Source: Jilunia laotingensis (GTDB lineage Bacteria > Bacteroidota > Bacteroidia > Bacteroidales > Bacteroidaceae). From it: a stretch of DNA of 64,000 nucleotides. Under the pieces are notes generated by a model, which saw nothing but the letters and a program-made list of their open reading frames with translations, was not told the DNA's origin and ran no database searches. This document shows positions 17,696 to 29,615 of this stretch, one piece after another. A program made the position numbers and the translations under genes. Position 1 is the stretch's first letter, and each line of letters opens with the position of its first letter. The stretch is taken from positions 3,472,001-3,536,000 of the forward strand of contig NZ_JACRTF010000001.1 of NCBI RefSeq assembly GCF_014385165.1, read 5' to 3'.

Positions 17696-19384
17696 TTAAT
17701 TAATGGCAATTTTAAAAATATGCTGCATTCCGTTTTTGGTGATTTGTAGCAAATAAATGCCATTTGTTATCGTTGAACAGGTCATCTTAGTGTCTTCTTT
17801 CTGCATGATACGCTTCCCTTCCATTGAATAAAGTGATAAGACACAAGGCGTTGTCATATCGACTAAATAGATTGTTTTGGTTTCAGGATCATATTTATAT
17901 AATCTGTCTGCCACTGATTTTGTAATGCCTGACGGTTCTAATGAAGTACGGAAGAAACTCCTGCTTCCAAATAGTTGAATATCATAATTCTGTTCTATCA
18001 ATGCGTTGTTGTCTGTATGTATTTTTACGTACCCTTTAGGTTGTTGTATGCCATCTCCCCACTTGTCCAGAATCTCAAAACAATATGTTTTATTCGCTTC
18101 CAATTCCGCTGTTTCTTGATAGACAGCTTTGGTATCTGTTACGTAAGGTCCGAACTCTTTGACGATTTCACCATCACTGTTTTTAATCGTAAATGTATTT
18201 TCATCTGCAAAAAGATCTGTTTGAATGGTTATATTAACAGTCGGTGTGGCTTGTAATGGTGCAGCGAATGTTCCTTGTATTGAACTATTTTTGATTTCTT
18301 TCCCGTTTAGAAATGTGAGAGTTATTTTATAATCATTTTTGTCATTCATAACATAGGATGAAACATTCAGAACAATTGGCATACTTGCAAATGAGGATAT
18401 ATTGCCATTCCACGTGACCTGTTGGGGCTCTTCGTTATTTATGTCTATCTCAAATTCTGCTGTAGTGATTACCTTATCGGATTCGTTGGTTAATGTAGCT
18501 TCAAAGTAATTATAACCATAACGCGATCCAATTTCCATTTTCGGGGTTGATAATGAAGCTGCCAGCGGATGTTCAAAGTTTGAATATGAAGGTTTACTGC
18601 CTGTGACATTCAGCACTTCTTTTTTTTCTTGAGTGACAAATGCAATGACTTCGATATCTTCCGGTTTTACTGTGGTCTTTTTAACTGTTTCAGGCAACTG
18701 ATATACATATTCTTTTTCAAAATAGTCTCCTTTCTTGGGTGATGCCAATAGGTCCCCCCATACAGGAGTCAGATACCCTCGAAGCATATGGCGATGAATA
18801 TATTCTTCACCGACCCCGCCACCTGATTGTGGTCCCATGATATTGTCCTGTGTCCACACAACATTTAAGTATTGTTTTTCTGTTTGCTCATCAGTCGTAT
18901 AATATCCTTCCACCCTTACTTTAAGTTGATTCGTATTCCCATCGAATTCACTTTTAATCCATAGGTTTACAGGAGCATCCTCACTATTAATTTGTTTACC
19001 ATACTTGATCCATTTACTTTTAGGAGCCACAACCGATGTACCTTCAAAAGCATGCCTATTGACAGTCCCACTGGGATATCCCAACATTTCGACACCGAAT
19101 TCCTCCACCAACTGTTCTCCTTCATCAGTTCTAAAATCAGGAAAGTCACCTACCGGCTTTGAAAATGATCCGGCATGTACAGCTATTACAAAAGTGCTTT
19201 CCGGTTGAGCCATATTTAAAGCATTTGCCACTTTGTGTCCTTGAGGACAGTTTCCACAACTAATGCCTGTAAATTCTTCTAATAAAATATTTTTCTTTTG
19301 TAAAGTAGTAGGAACTTCATATCCGTACATAAAACAAGCTGGTACTGATAAAAGTAAAAAACCTGTGAGTAATTGTAACTTCAT
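17696..19384 (-). CDS. Omp28-like outer-membrane/secreted protein with thioredoxin-type CxxC
   Basis: First gene of the operon; 562 residues. After the signal peptide comes KKNILLEEFTGISCGNCPQGHKVANAL, the Omp28 family entry motif, with a thioredoxin-like CGNC at residues 43-46. The Omp28-like domain runs to about residue 260 (VWTQDNIMGPQSGGG, MLRGYLTPVWGD). Middle residues are beta-rich. The last 70 residues (KTIYLVDMTTPCVLSLYSMEGKRIM... NGIYLLQITKNG) again look like a sorting tail. Family members include a Porphyromonas gingivalis surface adhesin-like protein. Redox activity of the CxxC is possible but unproven. A promoter box lies 59 bases upstream. Confidence 0.85.
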   Translation of the reverse strand: MKLQLLTGFLLLSVPACFMYGYEVPTTLQKKNILLEEFTGISCGNCPQGHKVANALNMAQPESTFVIAVHAGSFSKPVGDFPDFRTDEGEQLVEEFGVEMLGYPSGTVNRHAFEGTSVVAPKSKWIKYGKQINSEDAPVNLWIKSEFDGNTNQLKVRVEGYYTTDEQTEKQYLNVVWTQDNIMGPQSGGGVGEEYIHRHMLRGYLTPVWGDLLASPKKGDYFEKEYVYQLPETVKKTTVKPEDIEVIAFVTQEKKEVLNVTGSKPSYSNFEHPLAASLSTPKMEIGSRYGYNYFEATLTNESDKVITTAEFEIDINNEEPQQVTWNGNISSFASMPIVLNVSSYVMNDKNDYKITLTFLNGKEIKNSSIQGTFAAPLQATPTVNITIQTDLFADENTFTIKNSDGEIVKEFGPYVTDTKAVYQETAELEANKTYCFEILDKWGDGIQQPKGYVKIHTDNNALIEQNYDIQLFGSRSFFRTSLEPSGITKSVADRLYKYDPETKTIYLVDMTTPCVLSLYSMEGKRIMQKEDTKMTCSTITNGIYLLQITKNGMQHIFKIAIN

Positions 19385-19442
19385 AATAAGATGTTTTTTG
19401 GTTTTATAAATATTGATAGTCTTTTCTTTATTTTCTTTTTTC

Positions 19443-19450
19443 CAAACATA
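19443..19450 (-). promoter_or_regulatory. Bacteroides -7 promoter box for the secreted-protein operon
   Basis: TATGTTTG on the minus strand, exact TAnnTTTG match, 59 bases before the ATG at 19384. The 297-bp gap (19385-19681) it sits in is the shared divergent control region with the TPR-HTH regulator gene; no strong hairpin or exact plus-strand box was seen there. Confidence 0.5.
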
Positions 19451-19681
19451 CGAAATTGGTTTAGAATGGCTACGTGAATTGGTATTACTCAGCTACTTTA
19501 AAATTTTAAAGCTTGATATTTTACTACGGCATTTATGTGCAAATCATTAATTATTAATGAAGTATGTGTGCGGACGAAAACTGGATAATAACTAACCTCT
19601 AAATAAAAATCATTAATATTTGTACAATGAAATATCTTTTATTATTTTTGTTATATACCTAATATAAAGAGTGTAGAAGAA

Positions 19682-21511
19682 ATGAATTTATGTATTAATA
19701 CTAAACCTTGTAATCTTGTAAATAAGTCGTATGGTGTCAAATATTTCTTAATTGTCTTATTTTTCAGTTTAGCCCAGATTTGTTCAGCATCAAAGAATGA
19801 TAATCGTTTGGCAATCTTAAGCGAAGTTTCATCATCAATAAAGGAATATACTAATATCCCCTTTGCACAAAATATACGTTTAAAATTAGATTCGATTATC
19901 AAAGCTGGACATTATGATGAAGATGGTTTTGTCAGGGTGATCAGTGCTGTTGGAGAGTTATACCATAAGGAGGGTAAATTGACCAAAGCTATAGAATTGT
20001 ATCAAAAAGTAGTGGTATACTATGAACAAAAGAATAATCCCACACAAGAAGAAATACATTCCCTAATACATTTTTATATACCTTTAGGGGCTTCACATGA
20101 AGAACTCGGACTATGGAAAGATGCCATGCCTTACTACCTGAAAGCGCTTTCTTTATCCGAGAAATATGGTATAGATGAGTATAAAGCTATGATATACAAT
20201 AATATCGGTGTGGTTTATTATAATCAAAATAAATTAGAGAAGTCCAAGGATTATATGTTGAAAGCGATAGATATGAATATGCGGAATAATAATAGAAAGG
20301 AGCTTTTCAATAACTATAATAATTTGGCAGGCATCTATTTACAAACTAAAGATGAAAACAAAGCTTTGGATTATGCTTTGCAAGCCTTACAATTATTAGA
20401 TAAGCAGAAAGATGCGGATTTATATTATTGTATGCAAACCAATATAGCTAATTTATATTACATAAAAAAAGATTATTCTTTGGCAATAAGTTATTCAAAA
20501 AACGCAATGTTTTATCAGGAAGCATTTGGCTTTGGCTCCGATCTCATACAAACTTATAAACTTTATTCTGATATATGTGATAAAATAGGGCAAAAAGACT
20601 CGTCATTCATCTATTTGCAGAAAGCACTTAAAGCATCTCAAGCACTCGAAAATAAGCGAATGGAAAGTGATATCCGGCGTAATCTGGCTGACTTTTACCG
20701 CAAAAACAATAATTTTAAAAAAGCCTATGAAGCATTGAACCTTTCGCTTATTCAAGCGCATTCAATATTCAAAGAAGATAATGATCAAAAGGCTGATAAT
20801 ATAGAGCGATTATACCTCGCTGAGAACAAAATACGGGAGAATGAATTATTGGTGAAAGATGTTTCTTTGCAAAAGCTCATGGCAAATCGTTTATGGATCA
20901 TAATGTTGACCTGTATCCTGTGTCTTGTCGTAGTGGCCCTACTATTAATTTATCATTTTAAAAATAAAGAAAGGCAACGAAAAATCGAGGCGGAATTAGT
21001 TGAACATCAAAAGCAACTTTTTGAGAAAGAGAAAAAGATGCAAGTTCAGAAAGAAGAGGATTTGAAATGTATACTTGACCAACGAAATAAAGAATTGACT
21101 TCTTACACTTTGTCCATGATGAAGACAAATGAGTTTATTTCCGATGTGAATGAAGAGTTCAAACAAGTTCTTCATGAATTAAATCCGAGAGATCAAGAAC
21201 AGAAAGCTCATATGCAAAAAATACAAGTTAAACTGCAACGGCAAAGTTCAACGAATGATTGGGATGAATTCCGCTGCTATTTTGAGCAAGTCCACCCTTC
21301 TTTTTATCAAAAGTTAGAGCAGAACTATCCCAATCTGACAATAAAAGAAAAGCGGCTTTGTGCATTTCTACGATTGGGGCTTTCTCCAAAAGACATTGCC
21401 AATATAACCTTTAAAGAGGTGAGAAGCGTGGAAACGGTACGTAATCGTTTACGCAAGAAATTGGGTATAGATAATGATGAGAAATTGATAGAGTTTTTAT
21501 CTCAAATCTAG
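19682..21511 (+). CDS. Membrane-anchored TPR sensor with C-terminal LuxR-like helix-turn-helix
   Basis: A 609-residue one-component regulator. An N-terminal signal/anchor (YFLIVLFFSLAQICSA, residues 21-36) leads to about eight tetratricopeptide repeats (residues 60-370; for example MPYYLKALSLSEKYG, AMIYNNIGVVYYNQNKLEKS). A transmembrane helix lies near residues 401-422 and a coiled coil after it (KERQRKIEAELVEHQKQLFEKEKK). The C-terminal region from about residue 552 is a LuxR-type DNA-binding fold: LTIKEKRLCAFLRLGLSPKDIANITF... VRNRLRKKLG. The TPR part should face the periplasm and the HTH the cytoplasm. It is divergent from the three secreted-protein genes, which it may control. Confidence 0.87.
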   Translation: MNLCINTKPCNLVNKSYGVKYFLIVLFFSLAQICSASKNDNRLAILSEVSSSIKEYTNIPFAQNIRLKLDSIIKAGHYDEDGFVRVISAVGELYHKEGKLTKAIELYQKVVVYYEQKNNPTQEEIHSLIHFYIPLGASHEELGLWKDAMPYYLKALSLSEKYGIDEYKAMIYNNIGVVYYNQNKLEKSKDYMLKAIDMNMRNNNRKELFNNYNNLAGIYLQTKDENKALDYALQALQLLDKQKDADLYYCMQTNIANLYYIKKDYSLAISYSKNAMFYQEAFGFGSDLIQTYKLYSDICDKIGQKDSSFIYLQKALKASQALENKRMESDIRRNLADFYRKNNNFKKAYEALNLSLIQAHSIFKEDNDQKADNIERLYLAENKIRENELLVKDVSLQKLMANRLWIIMLTCILCLVVVALLLIYHFKNKERQRKIEAELVEHQKQLFEKEKKMQVQKEEDLKCILDQRNKELTSYTLSMMKTNEFISDVNEEFKQVLHELNPRDQEQKAHMQKIQVKLQRQSSTNDWDEFRCYFEQVHPSFYQKLEQNYPNLTIKEKRLCAFLRLGLSPKDIANITFKEVRSVETVRNRLRKKLGIDNDEKLIEFLSQI

Positions 21512-21634
21512 CGAGTACGAAGGTATTCTAAGGAGAAAATCATTGGATTGTTTTATCTATAAAGAAGGCTTTATATATAAAAAGTAATGCATATTAGGAC
21601 AAATGGAGATGTGTCAAAGCTCCCCTTTATTGCA

Positions 21635-21670
21635 ATGACCCTCGCCACAACTATCTGCGGTGAGGGTCAT
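21635..21670. terminator. Hairpin between convergent genes
   Basis: Twelve-pair stem (ATGACCCTCGCC at 21635-21646 with GGTGAGGGTCAT at 21659-21670, one G-U pair), 12-base loop. It lacks a strong T run but lies exactly between the ends of the TPR regulator and S9 peptidase genes, so it probably ends one or both. Confidence 0.6.
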
Positions 21671-21716
21671 TTGGGGTTTATGAGTGTTTCGACACCCGTG
21701 TTCTTTTGTTAAGGCA

Positions 21717-23813
21717 TTATTGTTTTAACCATTTGTCCAACCATTCGAAATAGGTACGTTGCCACAAGATGCCGTTCTGTGGTTTCAACACCCAATGGTT
21801 TTCATCCGGATAGATCAGAAGTTCGGCAGGTACGCCACGCATTACGGCAGCATCGAAAGCGGCCATAGCCTGATTGGCCAAAATGCGATAGTCCTTTTCG
21901 CCATGTATGCAAAGAATGGGGGTATCCCATCTGTCGACAAACTGATGGGGGGAATTTGCAAAGGTACGTTGGGCAACCGGATTTTGCTTTTCCCAGTAAG
22001 CACCTCCCATATCCCAGTTGGCAAACCATTTCTCTTCGGTTTCCAGATATTGCATTTCAATGTTGAAAATGCCGTCATGAGCAATGAATGCTTTGAAACG
22101 TTTATCATGGTGTCCTGCCAACCAGTAGACGGAGAAGCCACCGAAGCTGGCACCGACACAACCTAAACGGTCTTTATTTACGAATGGTTCTTTGGACATT
22201 TCATCAATGGCAGTAAAGTAATCTTTCATGCACTGGCCGCCATAATCACCGCTGATAGCTTCGTTCCATTCATTTCCGAAGCCTGGAAGCCCACGACGGT
22301 TCGGTGCTACAATGATATAATCGTTTGCTGCCATAATCTGCATGTTCCAGCGGTAGCTCCAGAATTGGCTGACCGGGCTTTGCGGGCCGCCCTCACAGAA
22401 GAGTAGTGTGGGATATTTCTTGTTCGGGTCGAATTGAGGAGGATAAATTACCCAAGTCAGCATCTCCTTGCCATCCGTGGTTTTCATCCAACGTCCTTCG
22501 ACTTTACCCATTTCCAGCTGATCGTAGATCAGTTTGTTTTCCTGTGTCAATTGGGTCGTAGTGCCGTCCAAAGCGATTGCATATATTTCGTCTCCCATAC
22601 TCATGGAGTGGCGTTTAGCAATCAGTTTGTCTCCGAAGAGGGCAGGAGCATCGTAATCATACATTCCCTGCGTAATGGCCCTTACGGAATCATTGGCCAG
22701 ATCAATCGCGTAAATTTGGATTTCGCCATGCCATACTCCATTGAAGAAAATGCTTTTCGAATCTGCGCTCCAAACAAAGGCATCCACGTTCGATTCCAGC
22801 CCTTTGCTGACAAAGCGTTTTTCTCCTGTTTCAAGGTTCATGATGAAAAGGCGGTTTTGATCAGCCTCATATCCGTCACGTTCCATGCTTTGCCAGGCAA
22901 TGTATTTGCCATCGGGAGAGTATTGGGGATTTGTGTCATATCCCTTGTTCTCTTCGGTGATGTTTTCCGTCTGTTTGGTATTCAGGTCGTATACATAAAT
23001 ATCCGAATTGGTAGAGATGGCATAAGCCAGCCCCGTCTTTTTACGGCAGGTATAGGCTACTTTGTCCGAGGTGGTGTTCCATGCCAGTTGTTCGATGCCG
23101 CCCCATGGCTTCATTGGACTTTCATAAGGTTCACCGTCCAGGATATCCACGATGTTGGAAATGCCGTTGCCGTCAAAATCTGCAATGAAGGGATGCGGAG
23201 CTGTTGTCACCCATTCATCCCAGTGTTTGTACATCAGGTCGGTAATGATGATGCCCGATGCTTTGTCGAGGTCGGGGTATTTGTCTGCCGTACTTTTGAC
23301 TGTCTTGACCTGTGCAATGAAAAGTAGCTTCTTTCCGTCGGGTGAGAATGAGTAGCCTTCAATGTCACCGTCGTAATTGGTGATCTGCTTCCGCCCGCTG
23401 CCGTCAGGATTCATTTCATAAAGTTGGCTACTGCCGCTGTCATTGCTCAGGAAGGCTATTTTGGTTCCACCCTTTATCCAGGTTGCTCCGTTCTCCTGAT
23501 AGGGGGTGTGGGTGATCTGCTGGTTATCACTTCCATCCGCATTCATCACGAAGAGTTCGCGGTTACTCTTGTTTTCCGGTACGCTGTAATAGGCTACGCT
23601 GTACACGATTTGCTTGTTATCGGGCGAGACGGATAGTTCACCGATACGTCCCATGGCCCATAGTGCCTCGGGTGTCATACGCTTACCTTCGATCTTGATG
23701 TCCGATTTACCGATAAGTGCCTCTGTACTTTGGTTCTGTCCTGCGTCTTTGGTTCCTCCGCAGGCTGCTAACATCATTGCTGTTGACATAACTAACAGTT
23801 TGGCTTGTCTCAT
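21717..23813 (-). CDS. S9-family (prolyl oligopeptidase type) peptidase, lipoprotein
   Basis: Cell-envelope serine peptidase of 698 residues, expected to release dipeptides or acylated residues from short peptides. A lipobox (MMLAACGG) near residue 18 predicts a lipid anchor. Residues 50-430 form a WD40/TolB-like propeller with SPDNKQIVYS, SPDGKKLLFI and SPDGKYIAW repeats. The C-terminal alpha/beta hydrolase has the nucleophile in GASFGG (Ser about 556), the acid in HGEKDYR (Asp about 641) and the base in DENHW (His about 673). The weak promoter-like TATCTTCG at 23843-23850 (minus strand) lies 30 bases upstream. It is a single gene; a peptide-scavenging role fits with the POT transporter but they are not linked. 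Confidence 0.92.
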   Translation of the reverse strand: MRQAKLLVMSTAMMLAACGGTKDAGQNQSTEALIGKSDIKIEGKRMTPEALWAMGRIGELSVSPDNKQIVYSVAYYSVPENKSNRELFVMNADGSDNQQITHTPYQENGATWIKGGTKIAFLSNDSGSSQLYEMNPDGSGRKQITNYDGDIEGYSFSPDGKKLLFIAQVKTVKSTADKYPDLDKASGIIITDLMYKHWDEWVTTAPHPFIADFDGNGISNIVDILDGEPYESPMKPWGGIEQLAWNTTSDKVAYTCRKKTGLAYAISTNSDIYVYDLNTKQTENITEENKGYDTNPQYSPDGKYIAWQSMERDGYEADQNRLFIMNLETGEKRFVSKGLESNVDAFVWSADSKSIFFNGVWHGEIQIYAIDLANDSVRAITQGMYDYDAPALFGDKLIAKRHSMSMGDEIYAIALDGTTTQLTQENKLIYDQLEMGKVEGRWMKTTDGKEMLTWVIYPPQFDPNKKYPTLLFCEGGPQSPVSQFWSYRWNMQIMAANDYIIVAPNRRGLPGFGNEWNEAISGDYGGQCMKDYFTAIDEMSKEPFVNKDRLGCVGASFGGFSVYWLAGHHDKRFKAFIAHDGIFNIEMQYLETEEKWFANWDMGGAYWEKQNPVAQRTFANSPHQFVDRWDTPILCIHGEKDYRILANQAMAAFDAAVMRGVPAELLIYPDENHWVLKPQNGILWQRTYFEWLDKWLKQ

Positions 23814-24107
23814 ATAAAACTTTCAATTAAATTTAAGATTTGCGAAGATAGTGATTAAATCTTAAAACCTGCTCTACTTGTGAGACTTGTTTTTGGAATG
23901 GGTTAATATATATGTTTTTATAGTATCGTATCGGCAAGTTTCCACCTTTCTTAATATGCGTATGAAGTGTTTTGACCGGGATGCATGGAAGATAAGCAAT
24001 CCTATCTTGTGCTTGGTTTGCAATGCTGCTCCTACCCGAAGTGCTGCCTTCTCTATTCCTTTGTGCTGGCAAGATTGCTTTGAAGGCATGCTGTCTTTAA
24101 AGGATGC

Positions 24108-24205
24108 TATGTTTTACACCCCCATGTTTGACAGTCAAACATCCCCATGTCTCACTGTCAAACATGGGGGTGTAAAGCAGTGAAACATGGGGATGTAAAA
24201 CATGG
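24108..24205. repeat. Cluster of inverted repeats built on a CATGGGGRTGTAAA-like unit
   Basis: Four copies of one 16-22 bp unit in about 100 bp. The core is a perfect 22-bp inverted repeat, arms 24113-24134 and 24155-24176, spacer 20. A second pair, 19 bp with one mismatch, has arms at about 24138-24158 and 24178-24198. The outermost copies (24108-24133 and 24179-24205) also match in inverted orientation with two changes. The block can fold into a long hairpin. It lies in the 470-bp gap between the MATE gene end and the S9 peptidase start; the rest of the gap (23814-24107) shows no convincing gene. Confidence 0.85.
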
Positions 24206-24283
24206 TTTCATCCTGACCAAAGACAGTCCGGTCTATTATGAACGATAGGCAGGGCTGCTCTTTTCGGGATGGAGGAAGTGATG

Positions 24284-25615
24284 TTATATCTTTTTCTTCT
24301 GCCAGTTGCCCTTCTTTATGTACCAGTGGCAGAGGATCAAAGTGAGGATGGCATAGAGGTGTTCCGTTGTCCAACATACAGCGACATCGACCCTCAAGTA
24401 AAGGATGATGTAACTGATATATATGACATAAACCCCTAATACACAAAGTTCCATTACCAATGCGGTACGTGTATTTCCTGTTCCGGAAACAGATTGAAAA
24501 TAAACGTTGGACGGTACCATGATAAGATAAGCCGAACAGAGTACCCATAAGGCTGGGATGGAAGCTTCCTGTAGCGCAGGTATGTCCGTATAAATGCTCA
24601 ATATCAGTTTGGGAAACAATACGAAGAATAGGAGTAGCGGTAGGACGAAAGCATATGCTATCCGGATATGTTGCCTGATTGTGCCTTGTACGCAAGAGGT
24701 TTCACCGGCACCTATCAAGTTGCTGACCAAAGAGCCGCAAGTCGATGCGAAGGCCATGGCTACCATAAACGGTATGCCGGAAACGTTACGGATGATGTTC
24801 GTTACTGCCAGCGCGCGTTCTCCGAGATGTTCGACGAAGAGAAAGAACAGGAACCAGGTAGACATGGAAAACAGGTTCTGAATCATCGTCCAGAACGATA
24901 CTCCCAGTATCCGTTTCAATGTTTCCGGTTGGAAGCGTGGCAGCTTGTTCAAACCGTACTTCCGGCAATCGATCCGTTTCCAAGTATAGATGATAAAGAA
25001 GAGGACGGATACCAGTTCGGCCAGTGATGAACCGATGGCGGCTCCAGCGATGCCCAGCGGTGGGAAACCTAATTTGCCGAATATCAATATGTAGTTGAAT
25101 ACCACATTCGACAATACCATTACGATGGAGTTCAAGGTCAATGTCTTTGTTTGGGTGGTACCGACAAAGAAGGCACGGAACATGACCATGATGAACGAAA
25201 AGAAGAATCCGAAGATGCGCCAGTTGATGTAGCTTATTGCCGCTTCATAAATGTGCGGGGATGATATTATCTTTTGAAGGATATGCGGGGAGAATGTCAT
25301 TGACAGGAAGAACATCACGGCCCCCAATAGCAGCAGAAAGTAAATCCCTTGATAGAAGACGGAACCTATTTCACCGTAGCGTTGCTCTCCGTTGCGGCGC
25401 GCGATCAGTATTTGTGCCCCGATGCTGAAACCGAAGGCCATCATGAATATGGCAAGGTAATAAACCCCGGCGATGGCCGATGCCCCTAATTCAACTTCGC
25501 CCACCCGCCCCAGGAAGGCTGTGTCTGTCATCCCGATCAACTGTTCCATTATAAGGCTGATGAGGATGGGGTAGGAGATGAGCCAGATCTCTTTATACGT
25601 ATATTTTGTTTTCAT
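24284..25615 (-). CDS. MATE-family multidrug/metabolite efflux transporter
   Basis: Inner-membrane cation-coupled antiporter of 443 residues with 12 hydrophobic segments in two homologous halves. The start YKEIWLISYPILISLIMEQLIGMTDTAFLGRVGEVELGASAIAG is the typical first helix pair of MatE domain one, and GVSFWTMIQNLFSMSTWFLFFLFVEHLGERALAVTNIIRN is the equivalent start of the second domain. The substrate is unknown. It has no close upstream partner; yidC ends 119 bases upstream with its own terminator. The local base composition is richer in G+C than the flanking 11.8-21.5 kb region. Confidence 0.92.
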   Translation of the reverse strand: MKTKYTYKEIWLISYPILISLIMEQLIGMTDTAFLGRVGEVELGASAIAGVYYLAIFMMAFGFSIGAQILIARRNGEQRYGEIGSVFYQGIYFLLLLGAVMFFLSMTFSPHILQKIISSPHIYEAAISYINWRIFGFFFSFIMVMFRAFFVGTTQTKTLTLNSIVMVLSNVVFNYILIFGKLGFPPLGIAGAAIGSSLAELVSVLFFIIYTWKRIDCRKYGLNKLPRFQPETLKRILGVSFWTMIQNLFSMSTWFLFFLFVEHLGERALAVTNIIRNVSGIPFMVAMAFASTCGSLVSNLIGAGETSCVQGTIRQHIRIAYAFVLPLLLFFVLFPKLILSIYTDIPALQEASIPALWVLCSAYLIMVPSNVYFQSVSGTGNTRTALVMELCVLGVYVIYISYIILYLRVDVAVCWTTEHLYAILTLILCHWYIKKGNWQKKKI

Positions 25616-25669
25616 GCGTTAGTTTGTTTAATTGGTTTTATCGCTTGGGTAACTTCTTCATTTATAAAA

Positions 25670-25707
25670 AATAAAGCCGGACAACGTAGGAGTGTGTGCC
25701 CGGCTTT
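25670..25707 (-). terminator. Intrinsic terminator after yidC
   Basis: Stem AAAGCCGG (25673-25680) with its perfect complement at 25700-25707. Read on the minus strand, the stem is followed by ATTTTTTATAAA. It lies 27 bases beyond the yidC stop. Confidence 0.8.
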
Positions 25708-25733
25708 ACTGCAAATATCAGTAAGAAGCTGTT

Positions 25734-27590
25734 TTACTTCTTATTTTGTTGCTGTTTCATTTTTGCCATTTGCTCTTGTTGCTTTTGCATTGCTTCAAGA
25801 CGTGCGGCAAAGCCGGTCTTCTTCATTTGTTTCGGGTCTTTCTTTCTCGCTTCGAGTGAGGCAAGCAGCTTGTCCTCGTCAGTCGTTCTGCGCAAAACGA
25901 TCATAGTCGCTACACTGATCAGGGTCGAAATGAAATAGTAATAATTCAATCCCGAAGGATAATCGTTCAATACGAAAAGGAACATTACGGGCATCAGGTA
26001 CATCATCCATTTCATTGCTGCCATTTGAGGTTGCGCACCGGTGTCTTGTTGCTGCATCGTAAACTTGGTGTTCAGGATGTTGGTTATTGTCATCAATACG
26101 CAGAATAAGCTGAGGTGATTACCCAGGAACGGAATAGTGAACGGGAAAGTGATGAAGGCATCGTACGTTGAAAGGTCATCTGCCCACAAGAAACTCTGTT
26201 GGCGCAGTTCGATGGCGGTCGGCACGAACATGAACAGAGACACAATGATCGGGAATTGCAACAGCATCGGCAGACAGCCACCCATAGGGCTGACACCATA
26301 CTGGCTATACAGGCTCATTACTTCCTGTTGCTTCTTCATCGCATCTTCCTGTTTCGGATATTTTTTGTTGATTTCATCGATCTTCGGTTTCAGCACACGC
26401 ATTTTGGCTGATGACATATACGTTTTCCACGTTGCCGGGTAAACAGCAATTTTAACCAGAATGGTAAGGATCAGCAATACCACTCCCATGCTGAGTCCCC
26501 AACCTGTGAGCCAGTCAAATATATTGATGGTAACGTATTTATTGATCAAACGGATCAGCGGCCATCCCAGATAAACGAGGTTGTCCAGTTCCCACTTGTC
26601 ATCACGTCCCTTATCCAATGCTTTCAGCGTCTTATAATGATTCGGCCCGAAGTAGAAATACATGTCGGTAGGCTGCTTGCCGGTCGGATCGAAGAAAGTA
26701 TTCATTTCAGCGGAATAATCCTTGATGTATCCGCTTCCTTCCTTTTCCATTCTCGATTTTACAGTCACCTTGTCGAAGTCTTGGTCGGCAATGAATACGG
26801 AAGAGAAGAACTGGTTCTTGAAAGCAATCCAGTCAATCCGTCCTTCCAGCTGTTTCTCATCATCTTTGGCGGCCGAAAGATTATCCGTTCCGTCATTGAT
26901 CGTTTTGTACATCAGTTCGGCAAAACGATTCTCGTAGGTGAATCCTTTTTCCAACTGGCGGGCGCGCTGCGACCATGAGATGTCTACATAATCCGTTGAA
27001 GCCAGCTTGCCTGCCATGCCGTTCGCCTGAATGGTGAAGCTTAGCAGGTAACTGTCCGGTTTAAGCTTGTAAATAAAATCGATATAGCTCTCGCTGTTCG
27101 ATGCCAGTCGCATCGTGACGCTGCTGTCCGTCTTGTTTACAACATCGAAGTAATAATCTTTTGTCTGGATGGCCCCTTCTTTCTTGTTATAGAAGTTGAA
27201 ACTCATCTCCGCATCATCCCCGTTGAAAAGGACGACAGGGCTCGTCTTATCCTGCGCTTTGTAATCTTTCAGCAATGCAGAGTAAACCCTTCCTCCTTTA
27301 TTGTCGAGTGTGATTTCGACCAGATTGTTCTGGATGGTGGTAAAGGTCTCTTTCCCCTCTATGCCATTGAAAAAAAGACTGGTGGAATCTTTCTTGACCT
27401 CTTCTTTCTCGTTCGCCAAAGCTGCTTCGGCTTTTGCTTTGAGGGCTGCTTCCTGCTTTTGCACCACTGCAATAGAGTCGTAGTATCTCTTCTGCGCTGC
27501 AAGCTGTTCCTCACTTGGACGGCTCAGAAAGCTGAACCCCACTAATAGTAGAGCTATTAAAACAAGACCTGTTATGGTGTTTTTATCCAT
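25734..27590 (-). CDS. yidC: Membrane protein insertase YidC
   Basis: Essential inner-membrane insertase/chaperone that works with or without SecYEG. The 618-residue length and layout fit Gram-negative YidC: N-terminal membrane helix ([20 protein letters not shown]), a large periplasmic beta-sandwich (about residues 60-350), then the conserved Oxa1/YidC core with five helices ([81 protein letters not shown]). The C-terminus is rich in K, Q and M, as in ribosome-contacting tails. It follows pyrG by 24 bases, so the two are probably one operon, an arrangement I recall as usual in Bacteroides. Confidence 0.96.
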   Translation of the reverse strand: MDKNTITGLVLIALLLVGFSFLSRPSEEQLAAQKRYYDSIAVVQKQEAALKAKAEAALANEKEEVKKDSTSLFFNGIEGKETFTTIQNNLVEITLDNKGGRVYSALLKDYKAQDKTSPVVLFNGDDAEMSFNFYNKKEGAIQTKDYYFDVVNKTDSSVTMRLASNSESYIDFIYKLKPDSYLLSFTIQANGMAGKLASTDYVDISWSQRARQLEKGFTYENRFAELMYKTINDGTDNLSAAKDDEKQLEGRIDWIAFKNQFFSSVFIADQDFDKVTVKSRMEKEGSGYIKDYSAEMNTFFDPTGKQPTDMYFYFGPNHYKTLKALDKGRDDKWELDNLVYLGWPLIRLINKYVTINIFDWLTGWGLSMGVVLLILTILVKIAVYPATWKTYMSSAKMRVLKPKIDEINKKYPKQEDAMKKQQEVMSLYSQYGVSPMGGCLPMLLQFPIIVSLFMFVPTAIELRQQSFLWADDLSTYDAFITFPFTIPFLGNHLSLFCVLMTITNILNTKFTMQQQDTGAQPQMAAMKWMMYLMPVMFLFVLNDYPSGLNYYYFISTLISVATMIVLRRTTDEDKLLASLEARKKDPKQMKKTGFAARLEAMQKQQEQMAKMKQQQNKK

Positions 27591-27614
27591 TTTCTGTTTC
27601 TATATTTATGATTG

Positions 27615-29336
<1,722 letters not shown>

Positions 29337-29615
29337 TTATTAAAAAATGCTTTTTCCCCGTTTTTTCCTCCTTATATATAATGATATAGGTGATTGTATC
29401 TTTGCTTGCTTTTTATTCGTCATTCTGATCAAAGATAACTGGGAAGCTGCCATTTACGAAGATGGAGGATATACGCACGGTCAATTTTACAAATACGTGA
29501 CATCAACGCGATTGTCACGAATCGGTAAAGCCAAAGTGACCTGTTTCCGTAATGAATCCATAGCTTTGCGGTTGGTCGATGCAACGAAGCATTTCACCAT
29601 AAATCACCCATTCAT

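Noticed and set aside
22434..23327. A 297-codon open frame antisense to the S9 peptidase
   Set aside because: Complement of a well-supported gene with lipobox and full catalytic triad; no independent features.
23887..24183. A 98-codon plus-strand open frame in the gap upstream of the S9 peptidase
   Set aside because: Its C-terminal third is produced by the inverted-repeat block, there is no family likeness, and no promoter or clear start; treated as non-coding.
24135..24695. A 186-codon minus-strand frame overlapping the MATE gene end
   Set aside because: It lies mostly inside the MATE coding sequence in another frame and its end reads the repeat block; a shadow.
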